Assembly (NCBI GenBank): GCA_963931865.1
Contig: OZ007509.1
Coordinates: 9,123,625 to 9,187,624 of the forward strand
DNA from: Axinella damicornis
Taxonomy: Eukaryota > Porifera > Demospongiae > Axinellida > Axinellidae
Direction of reading: 5' to 3'
DNA length: 64,000 nt
Below are positions 12,901-29,500 of the stretch, one piece after another (position 1 is the stretch's first letter; each line of letters opens with the position of its first letter). The notes under the pieces are model-generated. The model was not told the DNA's origin. It ran no database searches and saw nothing but the letters and a program-made list of their open reading frames with translations. The translations under genes and the position numbers were made by a program.

Positions 12901-15900
12901 TGAACTGATGAATAGAAAAATTGATAGATAGACAAATTGATCAATAAATGAACAGATCAAGAAATGACTTGATCAATTGATGAACTGATCAATGGATGAA
13001 TTGATAGATAAATGAACTGATCAATAGATGAATTGATTACTAGATGAATTGAACAATAGATGAACTGATCAATAGATGAACGGATGAATAGTTGAAATGA
13101 TCAATAGATGAATTGATCTCTAGTTGAATTGATCACTAGATTAATTGATTACTAGATGAATTGCTCACTAGATGAATTGATCACAAGATGAATTGATCGC
13201 TAGATAAATTGATCAATAGATGAATTGATCAATAGATTGATTGATCAATTGATAAATTGATCAAAAGGTGAATTGATCAATAGAAGGATTCATCAATAGA
13301 TGAATTGATCAATAGATGAACTGATCAATAGATCAACTGATCAATAGATGAACTGATTGATACAGGAATTGATTACTAGATGAATTGATCACAAGATGAA
13401 TTGATCTCTAGATGAATTAGTCACTAGATGAATTGATCATTAGATGAAATTATCACTAGATGAATTGATCACTAGATGAATTGATCACTAGATGAATTGA
13501 TAACTATATGAATTGATCAATAGACGAATTGATCAATAGATGAATTGATCCCTAGATGAATTGATCACTAGATGAATTGATCACTAGAAGAATTGATCAA
13601 TAGATGAATTGATCAATAGATTAGCTGATCAATAGATGAACTAATCAATAGAAGAATTGATCAATAGGTGTATTCATCAAGAGATGAATGATCAATAGAT
13701 GAACTGATCAATAGATTATTGATCACTAGATGAACTTATCACTAGATGAATTGATCACTAGATGAATTGATCAATAGATGAACTGATCAATAAATGAACT
13801 GATCAATAGATTATCTGATCAGTAGATGAACTGAACACTAGATGAACTGCTCACTACATGAATTGATCACTAGATGAATTGATCACTAGATGAAGTGTTC
13901 AAAAGATGAACTGATCAATAGATGAATTGATCAATAGATGAATTCATCAATCAATGAACTGATCAATAGATGAATTGATCATTAGATGAACTGATCAATA
14001 GATGAACTGATCAATAGAAGAACTGATCAATAGATGAACTGATCAATAGATGAACTGGTCAATAGATTAACTGATCGATAGATAAATTGATCACTAGATG
14101 AATTGATCACTAGATGAATTGATCACTAGATGAATTGATCACTAGATGAATTGATCACTAGATGAAATGATCACTAGATGAATTGATCACTGGATGAATT
14201 GATAACTAGATAAATTGATCAATAGATGAATTGATCCATAGATGAATTGATCAATAGATGAATTGATCATTAGATGAACTGATCAATAGATGAACAAATC
14301 GCTAGATGAACTGATCAATAGATGAATTGATCAATAGATAAATTGATCACTAGATGAATTAATCACTACATGAATTTATTACTACATGAATTCATCAATA
14401 GATGAATTGATCAATAGATTAACTGATCAATAGATGAACTAATCAATAAATGAATTGATCCATAGATGAATTCGTCAATAGATGAACGATCAATATATGA
14501 ACTGATCAATAGATGAATAGATCAATAGATGAATTGATCAGTAGATGAATTGATGAATAGATTAACTGATCAATAGATGAACTGGTCCATAGATGAATTG
14601 ATCAATAGATGAATTCATAAATACAAGAACTGATAAAAAAATGAACTGATCAATATATGAATTGATCAATAGATGAATTGATCAATAGATGAACTGATCA
14701 ATAGATGAACTGATCAATAGATTAACTGATCAATAGAACTGATCACAAGATTAACTGATCACTAGATGAATTGATCACTAGACGAATTGATCAATAGATC
14801 AACTGATCAATAGACGAACTGATCAACAGATTAACTGATCTGTAGATGAACTGATCACAAGATGAACTGCTCGCTAGATGAATTGATCACTAGATAAATT
14901 CATCACTAGATAAAGTGATCGAGAGATGAACTGATCAATTGGTGAATAGATCAATAAAGGAATTCATCAATAGATGAAGTGATCAATAGATGAATTGATC
15001 AATAGATGAATTGATCTATAGATGAGCTGATATATAGATGAACTCGTCAATAGATGAATTGATCAATAGATGAATTCATCAATACATGAACTGATAAAAA
15101 GATGAACTGATCAACAGATGAATTGATCAATAGATGAATTGATCAATAGATGAACTGATCAATAGATGAACTGATCAATAGATTAACTGATTGACGGATG
15201 AATTGATCACTAGATGAATTGATCACTCGATGAATTAATCACTAGATGAATTGATCAATAGATGAATCGATCACTAGATTAAATGATCACTAGATGAATT
15301 GATCACTGGATGAATTGATAACTAGATGAATTGATCAATAGATGAATTGATAAATAGATGAATTGATCAATAGATGCATTAATCAATAGATGAAATGATC
15401 AATAGATGAACTGATCAATAGATTAACTGATTAAAGATGAACTGATCACTTGATGAAATATCACTAGATGAATTGATCACTAAATGAAATGATCAATAGA
15501 TAAACTGAACTATAGATGAACTGATCAAAAGATTAACTGATCAGTAAATGAACTGAACACCAGATGAACTGCTCACTACATGAATTGATCTCTAAATGAA
15601 TTGATCAATAGATGAATTGATCAATAGATTAACTGATCAATAGATGAACTGGTCAGTAGATGATTTAATCAATAGATGAATTCATCAATAGATGAACTGA
15701 TCAATAGATGAACTGATAAATAGATTGATTGATCAATAGATGAATTTATAAATAGATGAACTGATCGATAGATGAGCTGATCAATAGATTAACTGATCGA
15801 TAAATGAATTGATCACTAGATGAATTGATCACTAGATAAATTGATCACTAGATGAATTGATCACTAGATGAATTGATCACTAGATGAAATGATCACTAAA

Positions 15901-17273
15901 TGAATTGATCACTAGATGAATTGATAACTAGAAGAATTTATCAATAGAAGAATTGATCAATAGATGTATTGATCAATAGATGAATTGATCATTAGATAAA
16001 CTGATCAATAGATGAACTGATCAATAGATTAACTGATCAATAGAAGAACTGATCAGAAGATAAACTGATCACTAGATGAATTGATCACTAGACGAGTTGA
16101 TCAATAGATCAACTGATCAATAGACGAATTGATCAACAGATTAACTGATCTGTAGAAGAGGTGATCACTGGATGAACGGCTCGCTAGATGAATTGATCAC
16201 TAGATGAATTCATCACTAGATAAAGTGATCGACACATGAACTGATCAATTGGTGAATTGATCAATAAATCAATTCATCAATAGATGAAGTGATCAATAGA
16301 TGAATTGATCAATAGATAAATTGATCTATAGATGAACTGATCAATAGATTAACTGATCAATAGATTAATTGTTCAATAGATGAATTGAACAATAGAGGAA
16401 CTGATCAATAGATGAACTGATCGATAGATGAATTGATTACTAGATGAATTGATCACTAGATGAATTGTTCAATAGATGAATTGATCAATGGATGAATTGA
16501 TCGATAGATCGATTAACCAATGGATCAATTGATCAATAGAAGAATTGATCAATAGACGAAATGATCAATAGATGAACTGATCGATAAATGAACTGATCAT
16601 TAGATGAATCGATCACTAGATTAACTGATCAATAGATGAGCAAATCAATAGATAAATTGTTCAATAGATGAATTCATCAAGAGATGAATGATCAATAGAT
16701 GAACTGAGCAATAGATGAATTAATCAATAGATGAATTGATCAATAGATGAATTGATCAACTGATTAACTGATCAATAGATGAACTGATGGATAGATGAAT
16801 TGATCACTAGATGAATTGATCACTCGATGAATTGATCACTAGATGAATTGATCACTCGATGAATTGATCACAAGATGAATTGATCAATAGATGAATTGAT
16901 CACTAGATGAAATGATCACTAGATGAATTGATCACTAGGTGAATTGATAACTAGATGAATTGATCAATAGATGAATTGATCAATTCATGAATTGATCTAT
17001 AGATGAATTAATCAATAGATGAACTGATCAATAGATGAACTGATCAATAGATTAACTGATTAAAGATGAACTGATGACTTGATGAACTGATCACTGGATG
17101 AATTGATCACTAGATGAAATGATTAATAAATAAACTGAACTATGGATGGACTGATCAATAAATTAACTAATCAGTAAATGAACTGAACACTAGATGAACT
17201 GCTCACTACATGAATTGATCACTAGATGAATTGATCAATAGATGAATTGATCAATAGATTAACTGATCAATAG
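3964..17273 (+). repeat. 16-bp satellite, diverged mosaic section
   Basis: This section holds some 830 plus-orientation units with a mixture of variants and many single-base changes. Recurrent modules are visible. A stretch at about 6.55-7.4 kb containing gaaggattcatc and a run of GATCAACAG or GATCAATAG units reappears at about 12.9-13.7 kb (offset near 6360). The marker acgataaaatcaagtg at about 11338 is shared with the later modules. No gene, RNA gene or foreign insertion was seen. Confidence 0.9.
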
Positions 17274-20041
17274 ATGAACTGCTCAATAGATGAATTGATC
17301 AATAGATGAATTCATCAATAGATGAACTGATCAATAGATGAACTGATCAATAGATTGTTTGATCAATAGATGAATTTATAAATAGATGAACTGATCAATA
17401 GATGAGCAGATCATAAGATTAACTGATTGACAGATGAATTGATCACTAGATGAATTTATCACTAGATGAATTGATCACTAGATGAATTGATCACTAGATG
17501 AATTGATCACTAGTTGAAATGATCACTAAATGAATTGATCACTAGATGAATTGATAACTAGATGAATTGATCAATAGATGAATTGATCTATAGATGTATT
17601 GATCAATAGATGAATTGATCATTAGATGAACTGATCAATAGATGAACTGATGGATAGATTAACTGATCAATAGAGAACTGATCACTAGATGAACTGATCA
17701 CTAGATGAATTGATCACTAGACGAATTGATTAATAGATGAACTGATCAATAAGACGAACTGATCAATAGATGAACTGATCAATAGATGAATTGATCAAGA
17801 GATGAATTGATCAATATGTGAATTGATCACAAGATGAATTGATCACTCTATGAATTGATCGCTATATGAGTTGATCAATAGATGAATTTATCAATAGATG
17901 AATTGTCCACTAGATAAATTGATCACTAGATGATTTTATCACTAGATGATTTAATCAATAGATGAATTGATCAATAGATTAATTGATCAATAGATGAACT
18001 TATCAATAAATGAAGTGGTGAATAGATGAATTGATCAATAGACGAATTCATCAATAGATGAACTAATCAATAGATGAACTGATCAATAGATGAATAGATC
18101 AATAGACGAAGTGATCACTAGAGGAACTTATCACTAGATTAATTGATCAATAGATGAATTGATCAATAGATGAATTGACCAATAGATCAGTTGATCAATA
18201 GATGAATTGATCGATAGATGAACTGATCAATAGGTGAACTGATTGATAGATAAATTGAATACTAGATGAATTGAACACTAGATGAATTGATCACTAGATG
18301 AATTGATCACTAGATGAATTGATCCCCAGATGAATTGAACACTAGATGAATTGATCACTAGATGAATTGATCACTTTATAAATTGATCAATAGATGAATT
18401 GACCAATAGATGAATTGATCACTAGATGAATTGATCACTAGATGAATTGATCACTAAATCAATTGATCAATCAATGAATTGATCAATAGATTAACTGATC
18501 AATAAATGAACTAATCAATAGATGAATTGATCAATAGATGAATTCATCAATAGATAAATAATCAATAGATGAACTGATCAATAGATTAATAATTGATCAA
18601 TAGATTAATTGATCAATAGATGAATTGATCAATAGATAAACTCATCAATAGATGAACTGGTCAATAGATGAATTGATCAATAGATGAATTGATGAATAGA
18701 TCAACTGATCAATAGATGAACGGTCAATAGATGAATTGATCAATTGACAAATTCATCAATAGATAAACTGTTCAATAGATGAACTGATCAATAGATGAAT
18801 TGATCAATAGATGAAGTGATCACTAGATGAACTTATCAGTAGATGAATTGATCACTAGATGAATTGATCACTTGATGAATTGATCAATAGGGGAACTGAT
18901 CACTAGATGAAATGATCACAAGATGAATTGATCACTAGATGGATTAATAACTAGATGAATTGATCAATAGATGAATTGATCAATAGATGAATTTGTCAAT
19001 AGATGAATTAATCAATAGATGAACTGATCTATAGAGTGAACTGATCAATAGATTAACTGATCAAAGATGAACTGATCACTTGATGAACTGATCACTAGAT
19101 AAATTGATCACTAGATGAAGTGATCAATACGTAAACTGAACAACAGATGAACTGATAAATAGATTAACTGATCAGTAAATGAACTGAACACTAGATGAAC
19201 TGCTCACTACATGAATTGATCACTAGATGAACTGATCACTAGATGAAGTAATTAGAGATGAACTGATCAATAGATGAATTGATCAATAGATGAATTCATC
19301 AATAGATGAACTGATCAATAAGTCCATTGATCATTAGATGAATTGATCAATAGACGAACCGATCAATAGATGAACTGATCAATAGATGTATTGATCATGA
19401 GATGAATTGATCAATAGATGAATTGATCACTAGATGAATTGATCACTATATGAATTGATTGCTATATGAATTGATCAATAGATGAATTGAACAATTGATT
19501 AATTGATCAATAGTTAAATTGATCAATAGATGAATTGATCTTTAGATTAATTGATCAAGAGATGAATTGATCAATAGATGAGTTGATCAATAGATGAATT
19601 GAACAATAAATCAATGGATGAATTGATCAATAGAACAATTGATGAATTGATCAATAGATGAATTGATCAAGTGACGAATTGATCAATAGATGAATGGATC
19701 CCTAGATGATTTGAACAATAGATGAATTGATCAATAGATGAATTGATCAATGGATGAATTGATCAATAGATCGATTTATCAATAGATCAATTGATCAATA
19801 GATGAACTGATCAACAGATGAATTGATCAATAGATGAATTGATCACTAGATGAATTGATCACTAAATGAATTCATCACTAGATGAATTGATCAACAGATG
19901 AATTGATCAATAGATTAACTGATCAATAGATGAACTAATCAATAGAGGAATTCGTCAATAGATGAATTAATCAATAGATGAATGATCAATAGATGAACTG
20001 ATCAATAGATGAATTGATCAATAGATGAATTGATCAATAGA
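17274..20041 (+). repeat. Higher-order satellite unit, 2767 bp, copy 1
   Basis: This block is followed directly by a near-identical copy. Private markers place the offset at 2767: attgtttgatc at 17354 and 20121, and agtccattga at 19321 and 22088. The low divergence suggests a recent unequal exchange or amplification. Confidence 0.85.
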
Positions 20042-22808
20042 TGAACTGCTCAATAGATGAATTGATCAATAGATGAATTCATCAATAGATGAACTGATCA
20101 ATAGATGAACTGATCAATAGATTGTTTGATCAATAGATGAATTTATAAATAGATGAACTGATCAATAGATGAGCAGATCATAAGATTAACTGATCGACAG
20201 ATGAATTGATCACTAGATGAATTTATCACTAGATGAATTGATCACTAGATGAATTGATCACTAGATAAATTGATCACTAGTTGAAATGATCACTAAATGA
20301 ATTGATCATCAGATGAATTGATAACTAGATGAATTGATCAATAGATGAATGGATCTATAGATGTATTGATCAATAGATGAATTGATCATTAGATGAACTG
20401 ATCAATAGATGAACTGATGGATAGATTAACTAATCAATAGAGAACTGATCACTAGATGAACTGATCACTAGATGAATTGATCACTAGACGAATTGATCAA
20501 TAGATGAACTGATCAATCAGACGAACTGATCAATAGAAGAACTGATCAATAGATGAATTGATCAAGAATTGAATTGATCAATATATGAATTGATCACAAG
20601 ATGAATTGATCACTCTATGAATTGATCGCTATATGAGTTGATCAATAGATGAACTGATCAATAGATGAATTGATCGCTAGATGAATTGATCTTTAGATGA
20701 TTTTATCACTAGATGAATTAATCAATAGATAAATTGATCAATAGATGAATTGATCAATATATTAACTGATCAATAAATGAAGTGGTGAATAGATGAATTG
20801 ATCAATAGACGAATTCATCAATAGATGAACTGATCAATAGATGAACTGATCAATAGATGAATAGATCAATAGACGAAGTGATCACTAGAGGAATTTATCA
20901 CTAGATTAATTGATCAATAGATGAATTGATCAATAGATGAATTGACTAATAGATCAGTTGATCAATAGATGAATTGATCGATAGATGAACTGATCAATAG
21001 ATGAACTGATTAATAGATAAATTGAATACTAGATGAATTAAACACTAGATGAATTGATCACTAGATGAATTGATCACTAGATGAATTGATCCCCAGATGA
21101 ATTGAACACTAGATAAATTGATCACTAGATGAATTGATCACTTTATAAATTGATCAATAGATGAATTGACCAATAGATGAATTGATCACTAGATGAATTG
21201 ATCACTAGATGAATTGATCACTAGATGAATTGATCAATTGATGAATTGATCAATAGATTAACAAATCAATAAATGAACTAATCAATAGATGAATTGATCA
21301 ATAGATGAATTCATCAATAGATGAATGATCAATAGATGAACTGATCAATAGATTAATAATTGATCGATAGATTAATTGATCAATTGATGAATTGATCAAT
21401 AGATAAACTCATCAATAGATGAACTGGTCAATAGATGAATTGATCAATAGATGAATTGATGAATAGATCAACTGATCAATAGATGAACGGTCAATAGATG
21501 AATTGATCAATTGACAAATTCATCAATAGATAAACTGTTCAGTAGATGAACTGATCAATAGATGAATTGATCAATAGATGAAGTGATCACTAGATGAACT
21601 TATCAGTAGATGAATTGATCACTAGATGAATTGATCACTTGATGAATTGATCAATAGGTGAACTGATCACTAGATGAAATGATCACAAGATGAATTGATC
21701 ACTAGATGGATTGATAACTAGATGAATTGATCAATAGATGAATTGATCAATAGATGAATTTGTCAATAGATGAATTAATCAATAGATGAACTGATCTATA
21801 GATGAACTGATCAATAGATTAACTGATCAAAGATGAACTGATCACTTGATGAACTGATCACTAGATGAATTGATCACTAGATGAAGTGATCAATACGTAA
21901 ACTGAACAACAGATGAACTGATAAATAGATTAACTGATCAGTAAATGAACTGAACACTAGATGAACTGCTCACTACATGAATTGATCACTAGATGAACTG
22001 ATCACTAGATGAAGTGATCAAGAGATGAACTGATCAATAGATGAATTGATCAATAGATGAATTCATCAATAGATGAACTGATCAATAAGTCCATTGATCA
22101 TTAGATGAATTGATCAATAGACGAACCGATCAATAGATGAACTGATCAATAGATGTATTGATCATGAGATGAATTGATCAATAGATGAATTGATCACTAG
22201 ATGAATTGATCACTATATGAATTGATTGCTATATGAATTTATCAATAGATGAATTGATCAATTGATTAATTGATCAATAGTTAAATTGATCAATAGATGA
22301 ATTGATCTTTAGATTAATTGATCAAAAGATGAATTGATCAACAGATGAGTTGATCGATAGATGAATTGATCAATAAATCAATAGATGAATTGATCAATAG
22401 AACAATTGATGAATTGATCAATAGATGAATTGATCAAGTGATGAATTGATCAATAGATGAATGGATCCCTAGATGATTTGAACAATAGATGAATTGATCA
22501 ATAGATGAATTGATCAATGGATGAATTGATCAATAGATCGATTTATCAATAGATCAATTGATCAATAGATGAACTGATCAACAGATGAATTGATCAATAG
22601 ATGAATTAATCACTAGATGAATTGATCACTAAATGAATTCATCACTAGATGAATTGATCAACAGATGAATTGATCAATAGATTAACTGATCAATAGATGA
22701 ACTAATCAATAGATAAATTTATCAATAGATGAATTCATCAATAGATGAATGATCAATAGATGAACTGATCAATAGATGAATTGATCAATAGATGAATTGA
22801 TCAATAGA
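20042..22808 (+). repeat. Higher-order satellite unit, 2767 bp, copy 2
   Basis: This is the second copy of the 2767-bp unit. After its end (gaagaattgataaatagac at about 22806) the sequence resembles the satellite at about 6550, offset by about 16.26 kb. The 2.8-kb unit was therefore probably amplified from within an older arrangement. Confidence 0.85.
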
Positions 22809-23570
22809 AGAATTGATAAATAGACGAATTGATCAGTAAATGAACTGATCAAGAAATGACTTGATCAATTGACGAACTGATCAATGGATGAATTGATAGA
22901 TGGATGAACTGATCCATAGATGAATTGATTACTAGATGAATTGAACAATAAATGAACTGATCAATAGATGAACGGATGAATAGTTGAACAGAACAATAGA
23001 TGAACTGATCACTAGATGGACTGATGACTAGATGACTTGATCACTGGATGAATTGATCAATAGAATAACTGATATATAGACGAACTCATCAAAAGATTAA
23101 CTGATCAGTTGATGAACTGATCAATAGATGAATTGATCACTAGATGATCTGATCACTAGATGTATTGATGGATAGATCAATAGATGAATTGATCGCTAGA
23201 TGAATTGATCAATAGATGTATAGATGAATTGAACAAATAAATGAATAATTATTGATCACTAGATGAATTGATCAAAAGACGAATTGATCAATAGATGAAT
23301 TCATCAATAGATGAATTGATCAATAGATTAACTGATCAATAGATGAACTGGTCAATAGATGAATTGATCAATAGATGAATTCATCAATACATGAACTGAT
23401 AAAAGATGAACTGATAAATAGATGAATTGATCAATAGATGAATTGATCAATAGATGAACTGATCAATAGATGAACTGATCAATAGATTAACTGATTGATA
23501 GATGAATTGATCACTAGATGAATTGATCAATAGATGAATCAATCACTAGATGAAATGATCACTAGATGTA
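22809..23570 (+). repeat. 16-bp satellite with an unfilled Ngaro target-like site
   Basis: Ordinary plus-orientation satellite. At about 23230-23258 it contains gaacaaataaatg followed directly by aataattattgatc. The same sequence is split by the retrotransposon at 49597-56158, so this serves as a paralogous empty site. Confidence 0.85.
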
Positions 23571-26500
23571 TTGATCACTAGATGAATTGATAACTAGATG
23601 AATTGATCAATAGATGAATTGATCAATAGGTGAATTGATCAATAGGATTCATCAATAGATGAATTGAACAATAGATGAACTGATAAATAGATCAACTGAT
23701 CAATAGATGAACTGATTGATACATGAATTGATTACTAGATGAATTGATCACTAGACGAATTGATCTCTAGATGAATTAATCACCTGATGAATTGATCACT
23801 AGATGAAATTACCACTAGATGAATTGATCACTAGATGAATTGATCACTAGACGAATTGATAACTATATTCATTGATCAATAGATGAATTGATCAATAGAT
23901 TAATAGCTGACTAGATGAATTGATCACTAGATGAATTGATCTCTAGAAGAATTGATCATTAGATGAATCGATCAATAGATTAACTGATAAATAGATGAAG
24001 TAATCAATAGAAGAATTGATCAATAGATGTATTCATCAAGAGATGAATCATCAATAGATGACTTGATCAATAGATTATTGATCAATAAATAAATAGATCA
24101 ATTGATGAATTGATCAATAGATTAACTGATCAATAGATGAACTGGTCAATAGATTCATTGATCAATAGATGAATTCATCAATAGATGAGCTGATCAAAAA
24201 TGACCTGATCAATAGATTAATTGATCAATAGACGAATTTATCAATAGATGAACTGATCAATAGATGAACTGATCAATAGATTAACTGATTGATAGATGAA
24301 TTGATCACTAGATGAATTGATCACTATATGAATTGATCACTAGATGAATTGATTACTAGACGAATTGATCAATAGATGAATTGATCACTAGATGAAATGA
24401 TCACCAGATGAATTGATCACTAGATGAATTGATAACTAGATGAATTGATCAATAGATGAATTGATCAATAGATGAACTGATCAATAGCTTAACTAATCAA
24501 TAGATGAACTGATCACTAGATGGACTGATGACTAAATGACTTGATAACTAGATGAATTGATCAATAGATGAACTGATCAATAGACGAACTCATCAGAAGA
24601 TTAACTGATCAGTAGATGAACTTATAACTAGATGAAGTGATCAAGAGACGAACTGATCAATAAATGAATTGATCAATAGATGAATTCATCAATAGACGAT
24701 CTGATCACTACATGAACTGTTCACTAGATGAATTGATCTAAAAATGAATTAATGACAAAATCAAGTGATCACTAGATGAATTGATCAATAAATGAATTGA
24801 TCAATAGTAAAATTGATCAAAAGATTAACTGATCAATAGATGAACTGGTCAATGGAGGAATTGATCAATAGATCAATTCATACAATAGATGAACTGATCA
24901 AAAGATGAACGGATCAATAGATGAATTGATCAATAGATGAATTGATCAATAGATGAACTGCTCAATAGAAGAATTGATCAATAGATTAACTGATCATTAG
25001 ATGAATTGATCACTAGATGAATTGATCACTAGATGAATTGATCACTAGACAAATTGATCATTAGATGAATTGATCAGTAGATGAATTGATCAACAGATGA
25101 ATTGATCACTAGATGTAATGATCACTAGATCAATTGATCACTAGATGAATTCATAACTAGATGAATTGATGAATAGATGAATTGATCTATAAATGAACTG
25201 ATCAATAGATGAACTGATCAATAGATTAACTGATCAATAGATGAACTGATCACTAGATGAACTTATCACTAGATGAATTTGTTACTAGATGAATTGATCA
25301 ATAGATGAACTGATCAATTAATGAACTGATCAATAGATTAACTGATCAGTAGATGAACTGAACACTAGATGAAATGCTCACTACATGAATTGATCACTAG
25401 ATGAATTGACCACTAGATGAAGTGTTCAAGAGATGAACTGATCAATAGATGAATTGATCAATGGATGAATTCATCAATCGATGAACTGATCAATAGATGA
25501 ATTGATCATTAGATGAATTGATCAATAGATGAACTGAATCAATAGATGTATTAATCACTAGATGAAATGATCACTAGATGAATTCAACACTAGATAAATT
25601 GAAAACTAGATGAATTGATCAATAGATGAATTGATCAATAGATGAATTGATAACTAGATGAATTGATCAATAGATGAATTGATCAATAGATGAACTAATC
25701 AATAGATTAACTGATCAATAGAGGAATTGATCAATAGGTGAATTGATCAATAGATGAACTGATCAATAGCTGAATTAATCAATAGATTAATTAATCAATA
25801 GATGAACTGATCAATAAATTAACTGATTAAAGATGATTTGATCACTTGAGAAACTGACCACTAGAAGAATCAATCACTAGATGAAATGATCAATGGATAA
25901 ACTGAACTATAGATGAACTGATCAATAGATTAACTAATCAGTAAATGAACTGAACACTAGATGAACTTCTCACTACATGAATTGATCACTAAATAAATTG
26001 ATCAATTGATGAATTGATCAATAGATTAACTGATCAATAGATGAACTGGTCAATAGATGAATTGACAAATAGATGAATTCATCAATAGATGAACTGATCA
26101 AAAGATGAACTGATCAATAGATTGATTGATCAATAGAAGAATTTATAAATAGATGAACTGATCAATAGATGAGCTGATCAATAGATTAAATGATCGATAG
26201 ATGAATTGATCACAAGATGAATTGATTACTCGATGAATTGATCACTAGATGAATTGATAACTAGATGAATTGATCACCAGATGAAATGATCACTAAGTGA
26301 ATTGATCACTTGATGAATTGATAACTATATGAATTGATCAATAGATGAATTGATCAATAGATGTATTGATCAATAGATGAATTGATCATTAGATGAACTG
26401 ATCAATAGATGAACTGATCAATAGATTAACTGATCAATAGAAGAACTGATCACAAGATGAACTGATCACTAGATGAATTGATCACTAGACGAATTGATCA

Positions 26501-29500
26501 ATAGATGAACTGATCAATAGACAAACTGATCAATAGATTAACTGATCTGTAGATGAACTGATCACTAGATGAACTGCTCGCTAGATGAATTGATCACTAG
26601 ATGAATTGATCACTAGATAGTGATCGAGAGATGAACTGATCAAGTGGTGAATTGATCAATAGATGAATTCATCAATAGATGAAGTGATCAAGTGATGAAT
26701 TGATCAATAGATGAATAGATCTATAGATGAACTGATCAATAGATGAACTGATCAATAGATGAATTGATCAATCGATGAATTGAACAATAAAGGAACTGAT
26801 TAATTGAACTGATCGTTAGATGAATTGGTTACTAGATGAATTGATAACTAGAGGAATGGATCAATAGATGAATTGAGCAGTGGATGAGTTGATTGTTAGA
26901 TCGATTGACCAATGGATCAATTGATCAATAGATGAATTGATCAATAGATGAATATATCAATAGATGAACTGATCGATAAATGAACTGATCAATAAATGAA
27001 TTGATCACTAGATGAACTGATCACTAGATGAATTGATGGAGCAATACATGAATTTATCGCTAGATGAAATGATCAATAGATGAATTGATCAATAGATGAA
27101 CTGATCAATAGATGAATTAATCAATAGATTAATTGATCAATAGATGAACTGATCAATAGATTAACTGATTAAAGATGAACTGATCACTTGATGAACTGAT
27201 CACTAGATGAATCGATCACTAGATGAAATGATCAATGGATAAACTGAGCTATAGATGAACTGATCAATAGATTAACTGATCAGTAAAAGAACTGAACACT
27301 AGATGAACTGCTCACTACATGAATTGATCACTAAATGAATTGATCAATAGACGAATTGATCAATAGATTACCTGATCAATAAATGAACTTGTCAATAGAT
27401 GAATTTATCAATAGATGAATTCATCAATAGATGAACTGATCAATAGATGAACTGATCAATAGATGAACTGATCAATAGATTGATTGATCAATAGAAGAAT
27501 TTATAAATAGATGATCTGATCAATAGATGAGCTGATCAATAGATTAACTGATCGATAGATGAATTGATCGCAACATGAATGGATTACTCGATGAATTGAT
27601 CTCTAGATGAATTGATAACTAGATGAATTGATCACTAGATGAAATGATCACTAAGTGAATTGATCCCTAGATGAATTGATAACAAGATGAATTGATCAAT
27701 AGATGAATTGATCAATAGAGTTATTGATCAATAGATGAATTGTTCATTAGATGAACTGATCAATAGATGAACTGATCAATACATTAACTGATCAATAGAA
27801 GAACTGATCACAAGATGAACTGATCACTAGATGAATTGATCACTAGACGAATTGATCAATAGATGAACTGATCAATAGACACACTGATCAATAGATTAAC
27901 TGATCTGTAGATGAACTGATCACTAGATGAACTGCTCGCCAGATGAATTGATCACTAGATGAATTGATCACTAGATAGTGATCGAGAGATGAACTGATCA
28001 AGTGGTGAATTGATCAATAGATGAATTAATCAATAGATGAAGTGATCAATAGATGAATTGATCAATAGATGAATTGATCCATAGATGAACGGATCAATAG
28101 ATGAACTGATCAATAGATGAATTGATCAATAGATAAATTGAACAATAAAGGAACTGATCAATTGAACTGATCGTTAGATGAATTGATTACTAGATGAATT
28201 GATCACTAGATGAATGGATCAATAGATGAATTGATCAATGGATGAATTGATTGTTAGATCGATTGACCAATGGATCAATTGATCAATAGATGAATTGCTC
28301 AATAGATGAATATATCAATAGATGAACTGATCAATAAATGAACTGATCATTAGATGAATTGATCTCTAGATGAACTGATCACTAGATGAATTGATGGAGC
28401 AATACATAAATTGATCGCTAGATGAATTGATCAATAGATGAATTGATCAATAGATGAATTGATCACTAGATGAATTGATAACTAGATGAATTGATCAATA
28501 GATGAATTGATCAATAGATGAATTGATCAATAGATGAATTGATCAATAGATTAACTGATCAATAGATGAACTGGTCAATAGATGAATTGATCAACAGACG
28601 AATTCATCAATAGATGAACTGATCAATAGATTAACTGATCAATAGATGAATTGATCAATAGATGAAGTTATCACTAGATGATCTTATTACTAGATTAATT
28701 TATCAATAGATGAATTGATCAATAGATGAACTGATCAATAGATGAACTGATCATTAGATTAGCTGATTGATAGATGAATTGATCACTAGATGAATTGATC
28801 ACTCGATGAATTGATCACTAGATGAATTGATCAATAGATAAATTGATTATTAGATGATTTGATCACCAGATGAATTGACCACTAGATGAATTGATCACTA
28901 GATGAAATCATCATTATATAAATTGATCAATAGATGAATTGACCTATAGATGAATTGATCACCAGATGAATTGATCACTAGATGATTTAATCGCAGATGA
29001 ATTGATCAATCGATGAATTGATCAATAGATTAACTGATCAATAAATGAACTAATCAATAGATAAATTGATCAACAGATGAATTGATCAATAGATGAATTG
29101 GTCAATAGATGAATTAATCAATAGATGAACTGATCAATTAATGAACTGATCAATAGATTAACTGATGAAAGATGAAATTATCACTTGATGAACTGATCAC
29201 TAGATGAATTGATCGCTAGATGAAATGATCAATAGAGAAACTGAGCAATAGATAAACTGATTAATAGATTAACTGATCTATAGATGAACTGAACACTAGA
29301 TGAACTGCTCACTACATGAATTGATCACTAGATGAATTGATCACTAGATGAAGTGATCAAGAGATGAACTGATCAATAGATGAATTGATCAATAGATAAA
29401 TTCATCAATAGATTAACTGATCAATAGATGAATTGATCATTAGATGAATTGATCAATAGACGAACTGATCAATAGATGAACTGATCAACAGACGAATTGA

